DNA from: Halovenus sp037080055 | Lineage (GTDB): Archaea > Halobacteriota > Halobacteria > Halobacteriales > Haloarculaceae | Assembly (NCBI RefSeq): GCF_037080055.1 | Contig: NZ_JBAOJI010000005.1 | Location: 186,001-250,000 of the forward strand | Direction of reading: 5' to 3' | DNA length: 64,000 nucleotides | Shown: positions 25,763 through 33,935 of the stretch, in pieces | How the letters are laid out: each line of letters opens with the position of its first letter | Numbering within the stretch: the first letter of the stretch is position 1 | The notes under the pieces: model-generated | What the model was told of the DNA's origin: nothing | The model's input: the letters and a program-made list of their open reading frames with translations, nothing else | Database searches by the model: none | Made by a program: the position numbers and the translations under genes

Positions 25763-26503
25763 ATGAGTAATGAAACACTAGTCACGCGGCGTCGGATGTT
25801 ACAGGTAACCGGTGGTAGTCTCATAGTTGGTCTTGCAGGGTGTTCCGACTCATCTGCAGACGATAGCGAGGGAGATCCCTCTTCGACGAGTGCAGACAAC
25901 GAAACCGACGACCATAACGACTCGGAATCGCATGACGACACGGAGACGCATTCGGACGAAGAGGAAGAAGGTGGTCATGGCGACGAAGAGGAAGAAGGTG
26001 GACATGGTGACGAAGAGGAAGAAGGTGGTCATGGTGACGACGAACACGGGCACGATGGAGAGGTCGGTGAACCGACCGATACCGCCGAAGTGAAGATGGT
26101 GACTGAAGGCGGCGGATACCACTTCGAGCCCCACGTTGTACGAGTCAATGTTGGGGGTACCGTGACGTTCCACAACGAGAGTGGAAGCCACTCATCGACC
26201 GCATACCACCCAGATAACGACCAGCCACAACTAATCCCAAACGGGGCGGCATCGTGGGACAGCGGTCTCCTGTCCGAGCAGGGCGCAACGTTCGAACACA
26301 CGTTCGAGACCGAGGGAATCTACCACTACTACTGTACGCCACACGAGGCCCCAGGTATGATCGGGTCCATCATCGTCGGCGAACCTGAGGCCCACGGGCA
26401 GCCAGCCCTCGAGGAAGTGCCCCAGGATAAACCGGACAGTGTCCGTGAGAAGCTGCAGGAACTCAATACGAAAGTCAACGAAGCTCTCGGACACACGCAC
26501 TAA
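25763..26503 (+). CDS. halocyanin-like type 1 copper protein, lipid-anchored
   Basis: This 246-residue exported protein has a twin-arginine region (TRRRMLQ), a hydrophobic stretch and a lipobox, GLAGCSD. A long acidic linker holds three 9-residue repeats of the type EEEEGGHGD plus a His-rich end (about residues 65-100). The cupredoxin domain (about 105-210) has copper ligands in the expected order: a His in SGSHSS/TAYH, then YYCTPHEAPGM with Cys, His and Met. It probably carries electrons on the outer face of the membrane. A short helical tail follows. The ATG at 25763 gives the compact signal; 25748 is an alternative start. Confidence 0.85.
   Translation: MSNETLVTRRRMLQVTGGSLIVGLAGCSDSSADDSEGDPSSTSADNETDDHNDSESHDDTETHSDEEEEGGHGDEEEEGGHGDEEEEGGHGDDEHGHDGEVGEPTDTAEVKMVTEGGGYHFEPHVVRVNVGGTVTFHNESGSHSSTAYHPDNDQPQLIPNGAASWDSGLLSEQGATFEHTFETEGIYHYYCTPHEAPGMIGSIIVGEPEAHGQPALEEVPQDKPDSVREKLQELNTKVNEALGHTH
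25955..26035 (+). repeat. three tandem 27-bp units inside the halocyanin gene
   Basis: Units at 25955-25981, 25982-26008 and 26009-26035 differ by only one or two bases (GGTCATGGC, GGACATGGT and GGTCATGGT at their ends). Each encodes nine residues with four Glu, Gly-Gly, His, Gly and Asp. The near-identity shows recent duplication; copy number could vary between strains. Confidence 0.85.
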
Positions 26504-26832
26504 ACCGGTACGTCATCTGTCACCTTCCGTTTTTTGAGATCGGTCAACCAACTGTCAGTCAGTTATCCGCTCTGAAGGAGTGCGCTTCAGCGAGGTTACC
26601 GGTGTAGACCACTTGAGGCTCAAATCGTTCGAGAACACCAGACCCTCGTGATCATGGAAATCTCTGATTGCCGGATGATACTGAGGCCCCAGCCTTTACG
26701 GCCTGTAGAATAATTGGTTAGCGACAAAATCTCGACGTTAATACGCACGTCTACTCACCAGAGTATCCAGGCAGCTTTACGATGAAAAATAACTTCGTGT
26801 GAGTAATTCTATAAAATTTTCTGCTCCGTCTT
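26504..26832. other. gene-free stretch at the end of the accessory island
   Basis: I see no ORF with halophile-like composition. The segment 26690-26830 is AT-rich. Base composition returns to the core level at 26833, so the island boundary lies about here. Confidence 0.45.
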
Positions 26833-28266
26833 TCACTCCTCGTACCGCATCGCGGTCGGAACCGCGTCGAGCAGATCGGTCGCGACCAGCCCATCGCCGC
26901 GCTCTTCGGCGACGATATCGCCCGCCCGGCCCGCGAGGTAGGCACCGAGGCTGGCCGCGTGGATGGGATCGTGCTGAGCGGCCAGCGCGCCCGTCACGCC
27001 TGCGAGCACGTCGCCGGTCCCACCGACGGTCATCCCCGGATTGCCGGTCCGATTGACTCGTGTTCGCTCGCCGTTCGAGAGGATGTCGTACCTGCCCTTG
27101 ACGAGCAGCGTGTGGCCGAGTTTGTCGGCGAATTCCTCGATTGCGTCGCGGCGTTCGCGCCAGTCGTCGGCAATCGGCCCGCCCATCTTCGCCAGTTCGC
27201 CCTGATGCGGGGTACAGATCAGCGTCGCCTCCGTCTCGATGTCTGGAACTAACTGAAGGGCGTCGGCGTCGACGACGGCGGTGCCGGTGAAGGCGGTCAA
27301 GATTGCCTCGGCGGCTTCGAGTGTCCTCTCGCTGTCGCCGAGTCCCGGACCGATAACGAGCGTGTCGTGTTCGGCGGCAAACTCCATGACCTGCCCGACG
27401 TGACCTGGCTCGAACTCTCTGCCCTCGACCGGACGGACGATCAGGTTTTCGCTGTAGCCCTGGACCTCGTGGGCGACCGCCGTCGGGCACGCGATCCGGA
27501 CGAGATCCGCTCCGGCACGGAGCGCGGCTTGCCCGGACAGCGCCGGCGCGCCGACGTAGGGGCCGCCGCCGATCACCAGCACCTCGCCGTGGTCGCCTTT
27601 GTGGCTGTCTGGATCCCGCGAGAGTCGGAGGAGATCACCGCGTCCAACGAACTCGGAGGCAGCCTCGGGAATCCCGATGTCGGCGACTGTCACCGGAACG
27701 TCGAGGTCGGGAAGGCCCGGTTTGGTCTCGTGGAAGGTGACGACGTGATCGGCGTCGACTGCGCCCGCCGGAACCGTGCCCGTCTCGGCGTCGAATCCGG
27801 AGGGAACGTCGACCGAAAGGATGGATGCGTCGCTGTCGTTGATCGCCTCGGCCGCAGTGGCTTCTGGTTGGCGCAGTGAGCCAGTCACGCCGGTGCCGAG
27901 CATCGCGTCGACCAGAAGATCCGGCTCGCCGAGATCGATCGCAGTCGAATCACGGACCTCCTCGCGAGTACACTCGGCCAGTTCGAGGGCATCCCAGTTC
28001 TCGCGGGCGATTTCGGTTCCGATGGCATCTGCCCGGCCGAGCAGCAACACCCGCACGTCGAACTGGTCGAGGAATCTGGCGGCGACGAAGGCGTCACCGC
28101 CGTTGTTACCACGGCCGGCGACGATCGTGATCGACTCCTCGGGATCGGCCAACTCGCGGGCGACGCGGGCAATCGCGTTCCCGCTGGATTCCATCAACTG
28201 TTTCCGGGGTACACCGAGGGCGGCGGCGTTGGCGTCGACGACCGCCATTTCCGAGCCTGCAATCAT
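26833..28266 (-). CDS. nnr: bifunctional NAD(P)H-hydrate epimerase / ADP-dependent NAD(P)H-hydrate dehydratase
   Basis: Nnr repairs hydrated NADH and NADPH. The 477-residue protein combines the epimerase domain (about 1-210; VAGRGNNGGDAF, VDAMLGTG, VDVPSG) with the ribokinase-fold dehydratase (about 215-477; VIGGGPYVGAPALSG, VIGPGLG, CTPHQGELAKM, NPGMTVGGTGDVLAGV). This two-domain order is the usual prokaryotic fusion. It is a housekeeping function and fits a genome with a full NAD pathway nearby, though the genes are not linked in an operon. Confidence 0.95.
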   Translation of the reverse strand: MIAGSEMAVVDANAAALGVPRKQLMESSGNAIARVARELADPEESITIVAGRGNNGGDAFVAARFLDQFDVRVLLLGRADAIGTEIARENWDALELAECTREEVRDSTAIDLGEPDLLVDAMLGTGVTGSLRQPEATAAEAINDSDASILSVDVPSGFDAETGTVPAGAVDADHVVTFHETKPGLPDLDVPVTVADIGIPEAASEFVGRGDLLRLSRDPDSHKGDHGEVLVIGGGPYVGAPALSGQAALRAGADLVRIACPTAVAHEVQGYSENLIVRPVEGREFEPGHVGQVMEFAAEHDTLVIGPGLGDSERTLEAAEAILTAFTGTAVVDADALQLVPDIETEATLICTPHQGELAKMGGPIADDWRERRDAIEEFADKLGHTLLVKGRYDILSNGERTRVNRTGNPGMTVGGTGDVLAGVTGALAAQHDPIHAASLGAYLAGRAGDIVAEERGDGLVATDLLDAVPTAMRYEE

Positions 28267-28311
28267 ATGCAGGTTTTCGGGTGGCGTGACAAAAACTGTG
28301 TGGGGCTGGTC

Positions 28312-28689
28312 TCAGATCCCCGGCACACCGATGGCGTCGACGTTTCCGATGCCGAGGAGTCCGAGAATCGTGAGGACGATCAGCGCGGAGAGCCACGCAC
28401 CGATCCCGACGATACTCGCTCGGATCCAGCCGACGCCGTACTGCCATCTGACGACGGAGATCCAGACGAGGAGGCCGACTATCGAGGCCAGCAGGCCGCC
28501 GATTCCGACACTCGCCAGCGCAACGTCGACGATTGTCCAGGCGACTGCACCGATCAGCGCTGTAAAGACGGCGTCTGAGTACTCTCTGGAGGCGAAGGCG
28601 AATTTCGCGCCGATGTGAATCGCAAGCCCGCCGATGAGCAGGCTCACTGCGAGGACCAGCAGGGAGGCTTCGATTCCGTGAGTTGCCAT
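28312..28689 (-). CDS. four-helix membrane protein of unknown function
   Basis: From the ATG at 28689 the protein is 125 residues with four predicted transmembrane helices: about 5-28, 40-62, 66-85 and 95-118. The sequence is very hydrophobic with Gly- and Ala-rich packing faces and has no charged motif of a transporter. It lies between nnr and a lipoprotein gene on the same strand. I recognise no family. Confidence 0.7.
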   Translation of the reverse strand: MATHGIEASLLVLAVSLLIGGLAIHIGAKFAFASREYSDAVFTALIGAVAWTIVDVALASVGIGGLLASIVGLLVWISVVRWQYGVGWIRASIVGIGAWLSALIVLTILGLLGIGNVDAIGVPGI

Positions 28690-28746
28690 ATCTGATCGAC
28701 ACATGGATACGTAATAAAGCGACTGGCCACGACGCCGGGTTGACGA

Positions 28747-29184
28747 TCAGGAATTGACGATTTCGATATCGACGATTTCTGCGTCGAGTTCGTAATCGTC
28801 GGGCACTGCACTTCCGCGCTGGTAGGCATCCTCAAAGACGTACCGTTTTTGTGGCGAGATTCCGCTCTGAACGTCGATTTGCTCGCTTTTTGTCCACGAT
28901 TGCTCGGTCGTTCCGTCCCGAATATACCGGAGTTCCATTTCGAGGCGTCCCGTGGCGCGTTCCGGACGACGATTCTCGATGTCGACCCGCGCCACAATAT
29001 CTGCTGGGGTCCCAGGGGTACCGCTGGTCCCCGTAGGTCGACGCAGGTTCGTCAGCGAGACAACCAGCTTGCCTTCCACATCGGAGCCGAGATACTTCGC
29101 GAACGCCTCAAGACAGCCCGACAGTGATACGGCCGCGGCACTCGCAGAGACAGCCAGCAGTTCGCGCCGAGAGGGCCTCCTCAT
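28747..29184 (-). CDS. exported lipoprotein of unknown function
   Basis: This 145-residue protein has the twin-arginine signal RRPSRRELL, a hydrophobic Ala/Ser stretch and a lipobox, SLSGCLE, with the Cys at about residue 24. The mature part looks like a single beta sandwich with an immunoglobulin or DUF3426-like flavour (VARVDIENRRPERATGRLEM), but no firm domain can be given. The ATG at 29184 places the signal correctly. Confidence 0.72.
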   Translation of the reverse strand: MRRPSRRELLAVSASAAAVSLSGCLEAFAKYLGSDVEGKLVVSLTNLRRPTGTSGTPGTPADIVARVDIENRRPERATGRLEMELRYIRDGTTEQSWTKSEQIDVQSGISPQKRYVFEDAYQRGSAVPDDYELDAEIVDIEIVNS

Positions 29185-29231
29185 TCATCCACTGATCAGG
29201 GACAGGCGAACTTGTACGTTCCGGGACTCCC

Positions 29232-29423
29232 TCACTCGTTCGTGTAATCCCTGCCGATGACGGCGGCGGCACCCGCCGCGAGGACCACCAGACTGAACCA
29301 GAGGGGATAGGTCGTCACCGAACCCGTCACGACGAACCCCAGTGCGACCCAGGGGAGACAGACTGCACTCCAGAAGCCTGTTGCCCGCACGGCCGGTTGT
29401 AGTCGACTCAGTGCACCTACCAT
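29232..29423 (-). CDS. small two-helix membrane protein
   Basis: From the ATG at 29423 the protein is 63 residues with two hydrophobic helices (about 14-35 and 38-56) and a short charged end, GRDYTNE. A GTG at 29435 would add four residues. There is no recognised domain. It is 48 bp upstream of the lipoprotein gene on the same strand. Confidence 0.55.
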   Translation of the reverse strand: MVGALSRLQPAVRATGFWSAVCLPWVALGFVVTGSVTTYPLWFSLVVLAAGAAAVIGRDYTNE

Positions 29424-29646
29424 CGTTCCAGCCACGTCGGAGATTCGTCTCGCTCGGTACGGGTCTGCTGGAGTACCAGCGATCCGATACCGAGGTTTTC
29501 ACAGACTGTGCTATGTGGCATCATCCCTCATTTTTTCATACGCCCGGCTGGCTCATATAGGTATTCATTTGATCTGACACGATTTTGTGTTCGCCGATCC
29601 AACACGATACCAACGCTTAGGCGTATGTCTCCCCTACGGCACTGCA

Positions 29647-30513
29647 ATGAGTCACTCAGACCTCGACACCGACGAGGTTGCGGCAATCTACGACGAACTC
29701 CTGAAGACCTATCGGACGGAGTGGGAGTACCGCGGCCACCGGAGTCTCCACCTCGCGTATTACGACGACGAGCACGACGAACCGGCCGAGGCGGCGATGA
29801 ACACGATGCGGCGACTCTCCGAAGCGGCCGACATCGACGGTTCTGAACACATCCTCAACATCGGCTGTGGGGCTGGTGAGGACTCCGTCTGGAACGCGCG
29901 GGCCTACGATACCGAGGTGACCGGCGTCAACATCAGCGAGACCCAACTCGAAATCGCTCGGGAGAACGCCGCCGAACACGGTGTCTCGGATCTGACGACG
30001 TTCAATTACGACGACTTTCACGAACTCGACACCATCGACGACGATTCTGTCGACGTGGTCTGGGGACTGGAAGCACTCTCACACTCGGCAGATCGGGCCC
30101 GAGCACTCGAGGCCGCACAGCGCGTACTCACCGCCGAGGGCCGCGTCGCCTTCACCGATCTGTTCCTGACGGTCGATCCCGACTCGCTCTCGCCGGAGCA
30201 ACAGGGCCGCATCGAGACGATCAACGACGCACTCGGGCTCCGGATCGGCTCCATCGACGAGTTCGAGACGACGCTCTCGGAAACCAACTTCGGCAACGTT
30301 CAGATCGAAGATCTGACCGATGGCATCAAGCGCTGTACGGAACGCCGCCGGAGTTTCGCTCGGATCGCCCATCCCGTCGGTCGCGTACTCGGCGTGCTCG
30401 GCGTGCTCTCGGAGACCCAACTCGACAGCTTCAAAGCCTCCGCAGAGATCGATCGGCTGATCGAGGCAGGCGTGCTGGGCTACTATCTCGTCACCGCCGA
30501 TACCGATCGCTAA
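29647..30513 (+). CDS. SAM-dependent methyltransferase (gamma-tocopherol/sterol methyltransferase-like)
   Basis: This 288-residue class I methyltransferase starts at the ATG at 29647 (MSHSDLDTDEV). Motif I is ILNIGCGAGEDSVWNA, followed by VTGVNISETQLEIARENA (motif II region) and VDVVWGLEALSHS. The N-terminal ELLKTYRTEWEYRGHRSLHLAYYDDEH resembles the substrate lid of tocopherol, sterol or small-quinone methyltransferases. The C-terminus has a hydrophobic helix near HPVGRVLGVLGVL. The substrate is unknown, possibly a quinone or other lipid. It stands alone with its own promoter region. Confidence 0.82.
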   Translation: MSHSDLDTDEVAAIYDELLKTYRTEWEYRGHRSLHLAYYDDEHDEPAEAAMNTMRRLSEAADIDGSEHILNIGCGAGEDSVWNARAYDTEVTGVNISETQLEIARENAAEHGVSDLTTFNYDDFHELDTIDDDSVDVVWGLEALSHSADRARALEAAQRVLTAEGRVAFTDLFLTVDPDSLSPEQQGRIETINDALGLRIGSIDEFETTLSETNFGNVQIEDLTDGIKRCTERRRSFARIAHPVGRVLGVLGVLSETQLDSFKASAEIDRLIEAGVLGYYLVTADTDR

Positions 30514-30574
30514 CTCCCGGACGGACTGCACCGACGACCAGCAACCCTATTGTATTCCCGTCCAATCAAACGGT

Positions 30575-31456
30575 ATGCTTCAGCTCGCCGTGGCGACGAA
30601 CGCGGAAACGTACGAGCGGATGCAATCGCCGCTCCGCGAGCGCGGGATCAACCCCCGGCATATCGAGACGGCGGAACGATCGATCAGCCTGTCCGCAGGC
30701 GAACGGGCATACCAGCCCGTCGAGATGACCGCTTCCTTCGACGCCGGTTTCGTGTTTCCCTCCCGACTGGCAGAGGGCGGCGTCGCCAGCGGACTCCTCG
30801 ATATTCCGTGGGTGAACGGCCGCGAAGAGATCCTTCGCTCGCGGTTCAAAGGAGAGACGCTCGCTCGGCTCTCGACTGCTGGCGTCCCTGTTCCCGACTC
30901 TGTCGTCGTCTCTGACCCGGCGGACGAATCGGCAATGCAGGACGCCTTCGGGCAGTTCGACCCCCCGGTCGTCATCAAGCCAAACTCGACGACTCGCGGG
31001 GTCGGCGTCGCGAAGGCCCACGATCTGGATTCGTTTCTCGGGATCTGTGACTATCTCGACCTCGTCCACGACTATCGAGCGACCGGCGATCAGTCCTTTC
31101 TCGTCCAGGAGTATCTGCCCGACGCCCGCGATTACCGCGTCATGCTGATCGACGGCGAGGTTGTCGGTGCCGTCGAGCGTCGCCTGCCGACCGAGGCACT
31201 CGAAGCCGGTCAGTGGAAACACAACGTCCACCGTGGGGCGGAGGCAACGGGCGTGACTCTCGATACAGAACTGCGCGAACTCGCCGAATTCGCGGCCGAA
31301 GCGCTCGACATCCCGTGGCTCGGTGTCGACCTGTTGGTCACCGACGACCGGGCGGTCGTCAACGAGACGAACGCACGGCCGACCATCGATACCGCCACGA
31401 AATACGAAGATGGGTTCTGGGACGACGTGGCTGGGTTGATCGAGGCGACGACCTGA
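30575..31456 (+). CDS. RimK-family ATP-grasp ligase
   Basis: The 293-residue protein has an N-terminal pre-ATP-grasp domain and an ATP-grasp domain: PVVIKPNSTTRGVGVAKA (the phosphate-binding loop), FLVQEYLPDARDYRVMLIDG and the metal-binding LGVDLLV ... VVNETNARP. Family members join amino acids to proteins or small molecules (RimK, LysX, glutathione or coenzyme gamma-F420 synthetases). LysX partners are not adjacent and the substrate cannot be read. It is 62 bp from the methyltransferase gene, so co-transcription is possible. Confidence 0.85.
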   Translation: MLQLAVATNAETYERMQSPLRERGINPRHIETAERSISLSAGERAYQPVEMTASFDAGFVFPSRLAEGGVASGLLDIPWVNGREEILRSRFKGETLARLSTAGVPVPDSVVVSDPADESAMQDAFGQFDPPVVIKPNSTTRGVGVAKAHDLDSFLGICDYLDLVHDYRATGDQSFLVQEYLPDARDYRVMLIDGEVVGAVERRLPTEALEAGQWKHNVHRGAEATGVTLDTELRELAEFAAEALDIPWLGVDLLVTDDRAVVNETNARPTIDTATKYEDGFWDDVAGLIEATT

Positions 31457-31502
31457 CCGCCCGGCCGATACGCATATCTGGCTGCTGGCCGAATCCTGGA
31501 CA

Positions 31503-33719
31503 ATGGATTTGTCGGCCGACCCGAAACATCTTCTCCTCGTCGTAGTGGTTGTCTCGCTGCTCGCGGTCGCTGGCCTCGGCGTACTGGGGGGCGGTTCCGG
31601 CCCCGATGGTCCGGACTACCCTGCCGTCATCGATAATACGACTGCCTCACTCTCTGCGGAAAACGAATCTGCGTTCCTCTCGGCGATTACCGACGATTCG
31701 GGTGAACTGACGACGGAGGGCGAAGCGTGGGCCGACCGACTCGAAACCGTCGAAGCGGTCGGACCTGCCCAACGTGATGCCGTCGCACGCTCGATGGCAA
31801 CTGGTGGCGTGAGCGAGCAACGGCTCGCTCGGCTCGACGGCATTCTGGCCGCTCCGCCCGACGTTACTCGCACTGTTCTCCGAGATGGGCTCCGGGATAG
31901 CTCCGGTGATGGCCTGCTGGACGGCGAGACGCGACTGCTGGGTCTGGATCGAACCGAGCGCTATCCCACGGTATCGACCGCGGCCCGCACGCTATCCGCC
32001 GGCGGGTACGACAACCGTTCGATCCGATATCTCGACCGACTCTCGACACACACCGACTCGGCGTTCCGACTCGCACAGATCCGCGGACTGGGCCTCGTGA
32101 ACGACTCCGTGGCGAACGGTTCGGTCACGGCCGCGGACCGCCGGGCGATCACGGACGGCTCCGGTGACGGCTTGCTTGACGGGACCGCCGAGGCATTTGG
32201 ACTCGATCCAGCGGAACAACACACACCTGTCGTTGCGCTCGCAACCCCGCTGGCCGACGCCGGCTATACCGAAACAGAACTCGCGTACCTGAGACGGATC
32301 GGTGCGCTCACGCAGAACCGCTCGATGTGGGCTCAAGCCGCGTCGCTCGGCTTGCTCGAAGCAACCGCAGCGACGGGCTCGGTCGATCAGGCCGCCGTTG
32401 AGCAACTCCAGTCGACCGACGCGGGTCTGTTGGCCGGCTTCGAGGCGAAAATCGGCGTCACCAATCGGACGGACCGCGCCATGATCGGGAAGCTGGCGGC
32501 GCGGCTCGCCGACACAGGCTACGACGAGACTGCTTTGAGCTTTCTGGAACGCGCTGCCAACATCACAGAGTCCTCGTTTCAGTACGAGCAGGCGCGCGCA
32601 CTCTCCCTTCTCACTGAGCCGGTCAGAGACGGGCGTGTCACAGCAGCCGACAGCGCGGCGCTGACAGATTCGTCCGGCGACGGGTTACTCGATCCGATGG
32701 CCGCCCGACTCGGTGCCGAGGAGTCGACGGCCAACCCGCGGCTTCGTGAACTCGCAGAGCCGCTGGGGGCCGGTGGGTACAACGAGACAGAACTTGCCTA
32801 TCTTGACCGGCTGGAAGAGCTCTCGGCGTACCGCGGCAACGAGTACGAACGCTGGGCCCAGGCACGACAACTCGGCCTGCTCGATTCCGCAGTCGAGAAC
32901 GGCACGGTCACCGAGTCCCAACTCTGGCAACTCGGCAACGAGGCACCGAACCGCCTGCTCAACGGGATGGAACGCGAGTTCGGGACCGATCCCGACCGTG
33001 CGGACACCAGCGGCGACGGCTATCCCGACCATCTGGTCTGGGGGCCGATGCGTGACCTCGGACTGACGGTCACCCCGACCGAACCCGATGTCTACGTCGA
33101 AGTCGACACCGTCCGCAGTCAGACACCGCCCAGTGACCGGCAACTCCGGGAAGTCAGCGAGACCTTCCGCTCGGAGCCCACCGACGACTCGATCAACGTC
33201 CATTTCTTCCGATGTGACGCCGACCAGGGCGATGTCTCAGGAATCTCGGAGATGCAACGGCGCGTCGACCAGTATCGGACGGTAACGGGGCTTGGGTTTC
33301 AGTACCTCCTCGTCAAAGACGGCTCGATCGAGTTCGATGGCGAAGCGGCCGCTGGCGTCGCGTACGTCTCGAGACACGATCCGTCCTGGATGATGATCGA
33401 CGGCACACTCAGCGAGCGAGCAACGCCGACACACGAATCGAGTGCAATCGCGCACGAACTCGGTCACTCTCTCGGAATCACCAATAGTGCCTTCGATGGC
33501 GTCGACTCGACGAGATACAGCCCGGAGCGATACAACAGCGTCATGGGCTACAATCTCTGGACGCCGATCACGTTCTCGACAGGCCCACCGTTCGACGACT
33601 ACCAGCGGATGGCTGACCGCTCGTTCGGCAGTTTCCACCAGAACCACGATGCCCTCGAAGAGATGTGGCAGAACGGCTCGGTAACGAAGGAGCTCTCCTG
33701 TACGGCTGTCGAGAACTGA
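31503..33719 (+). CDS. membrane-anchored metzincin-like metalloprotease with calcium-loop repeats
   Basis: The 738-residue protein begins with an N-terminal anchor helix (about residues 8-28). It then has five units of about 110 residues, each pairing helices (AGYNETELAYLDRL-like, then WAQARQLGLL) with a Ca-binding-like loop, for example DSSGDGLLDGE; units 3 and 5 have degenerate loops. A thrombospondin type 3-like DTSGDGYPD follows. The C-terminal peptidase domain has the zinc motif HELGHSLGITN and a metzincin Met-turn, YNSVMGYN. The third zinc ligand position, usually His or Asp, is Asn. It is the first of three very large exported proteins in a row. Confidence 0.78.
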   Translation: MDLSADPKHLLLVVVVVSLLAVAGLGVLGGGSGPDGPDYPAVIDNTTASLSAENESAFLSAITDDSGELTTEGEAWADRLETVEAVGPAQRDAVARSMATGGVSEQRLARLDGILAAPPDVTRTVLRDGLRDSSGDGLLDGETRLLGLDRTERYPTVSTAARTLSAGGYDNRSIRYLDRLSTHTDSAFRLAQIRGLGLVNDSVANGSVTAADRRAITDGSGDGLLDGTAEAFGLDPAEQHTPVVALATPLADAGYTETELAYLRRIGALTQNRSMWAQAASLGLLEATAATGSVDQAAVEQLQSTDAGLLAGFEAKIGVTNRTDRAMIGKLAARLADTGYDETALSFLERAANITESSFQYEQARALSLLTEPVRDGRVTAADSAALTDSSGDGLLDPMAARLGAEESTANPRLRELAEPLGAGGYNETELAYLDRLEELSAYRGNEYERWAQARQLGLLDSAVENGTVTESQLWQLGNEAPNRLLNGMEREFGTDPDRADTSGDGYPDHLVWGPMRDLGLTVTPTEPDVYVEVDTVRSQTPPSDRQLREVSETFRSEPTDDSINVHFFRCDADQGDVSGISEMQRRVDQYRTVTGLGFQYLLVKDGSIEFDGEAAAGVAYVSRHDPSWMMIDGTLSERATPTHESSAIAHELGHSLGITNSAFDGVDSTRYSPERYNSVMGYNLWTPITFSTGPPFDDYQRMADRSFGSFHQNHDALEEMWQNGSVTKELSCTAVEN

Positions 33720-33907
33720 GTCCTGTCGTCCACCGCGGCTCCGAGCGCTCGTCGTTCCGTCCCACCTCGACAGTGATGTTGTCCCTTTTGATCGCTGCTC
33801 GAAGACTCCACGAAATATTTGTGATTTTCTGACTTAAATACCGTTATGAGTCGGAGATGAAGCGTCGTCCGTGGGGAACATTCGGACACATCGTGTTTTC
33901 TACCCGG

Positions 33908-33920
33908 AATATTTAAATAG
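33908..33920 (+). promoter_or_regulatory. TATA box of the von Willebrand A gene
   Basis: AATATTTAAATAG is centred about 23 bp before the ATG at 33936, the spacing of a leaderless haloarchaeal transcript. This gives the VWA gene its own promoter despite the same-strand protease gene upstream. Confidence 0.6.
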
Positions 33921-33935
33921 GACGGAGAGAGCCAA

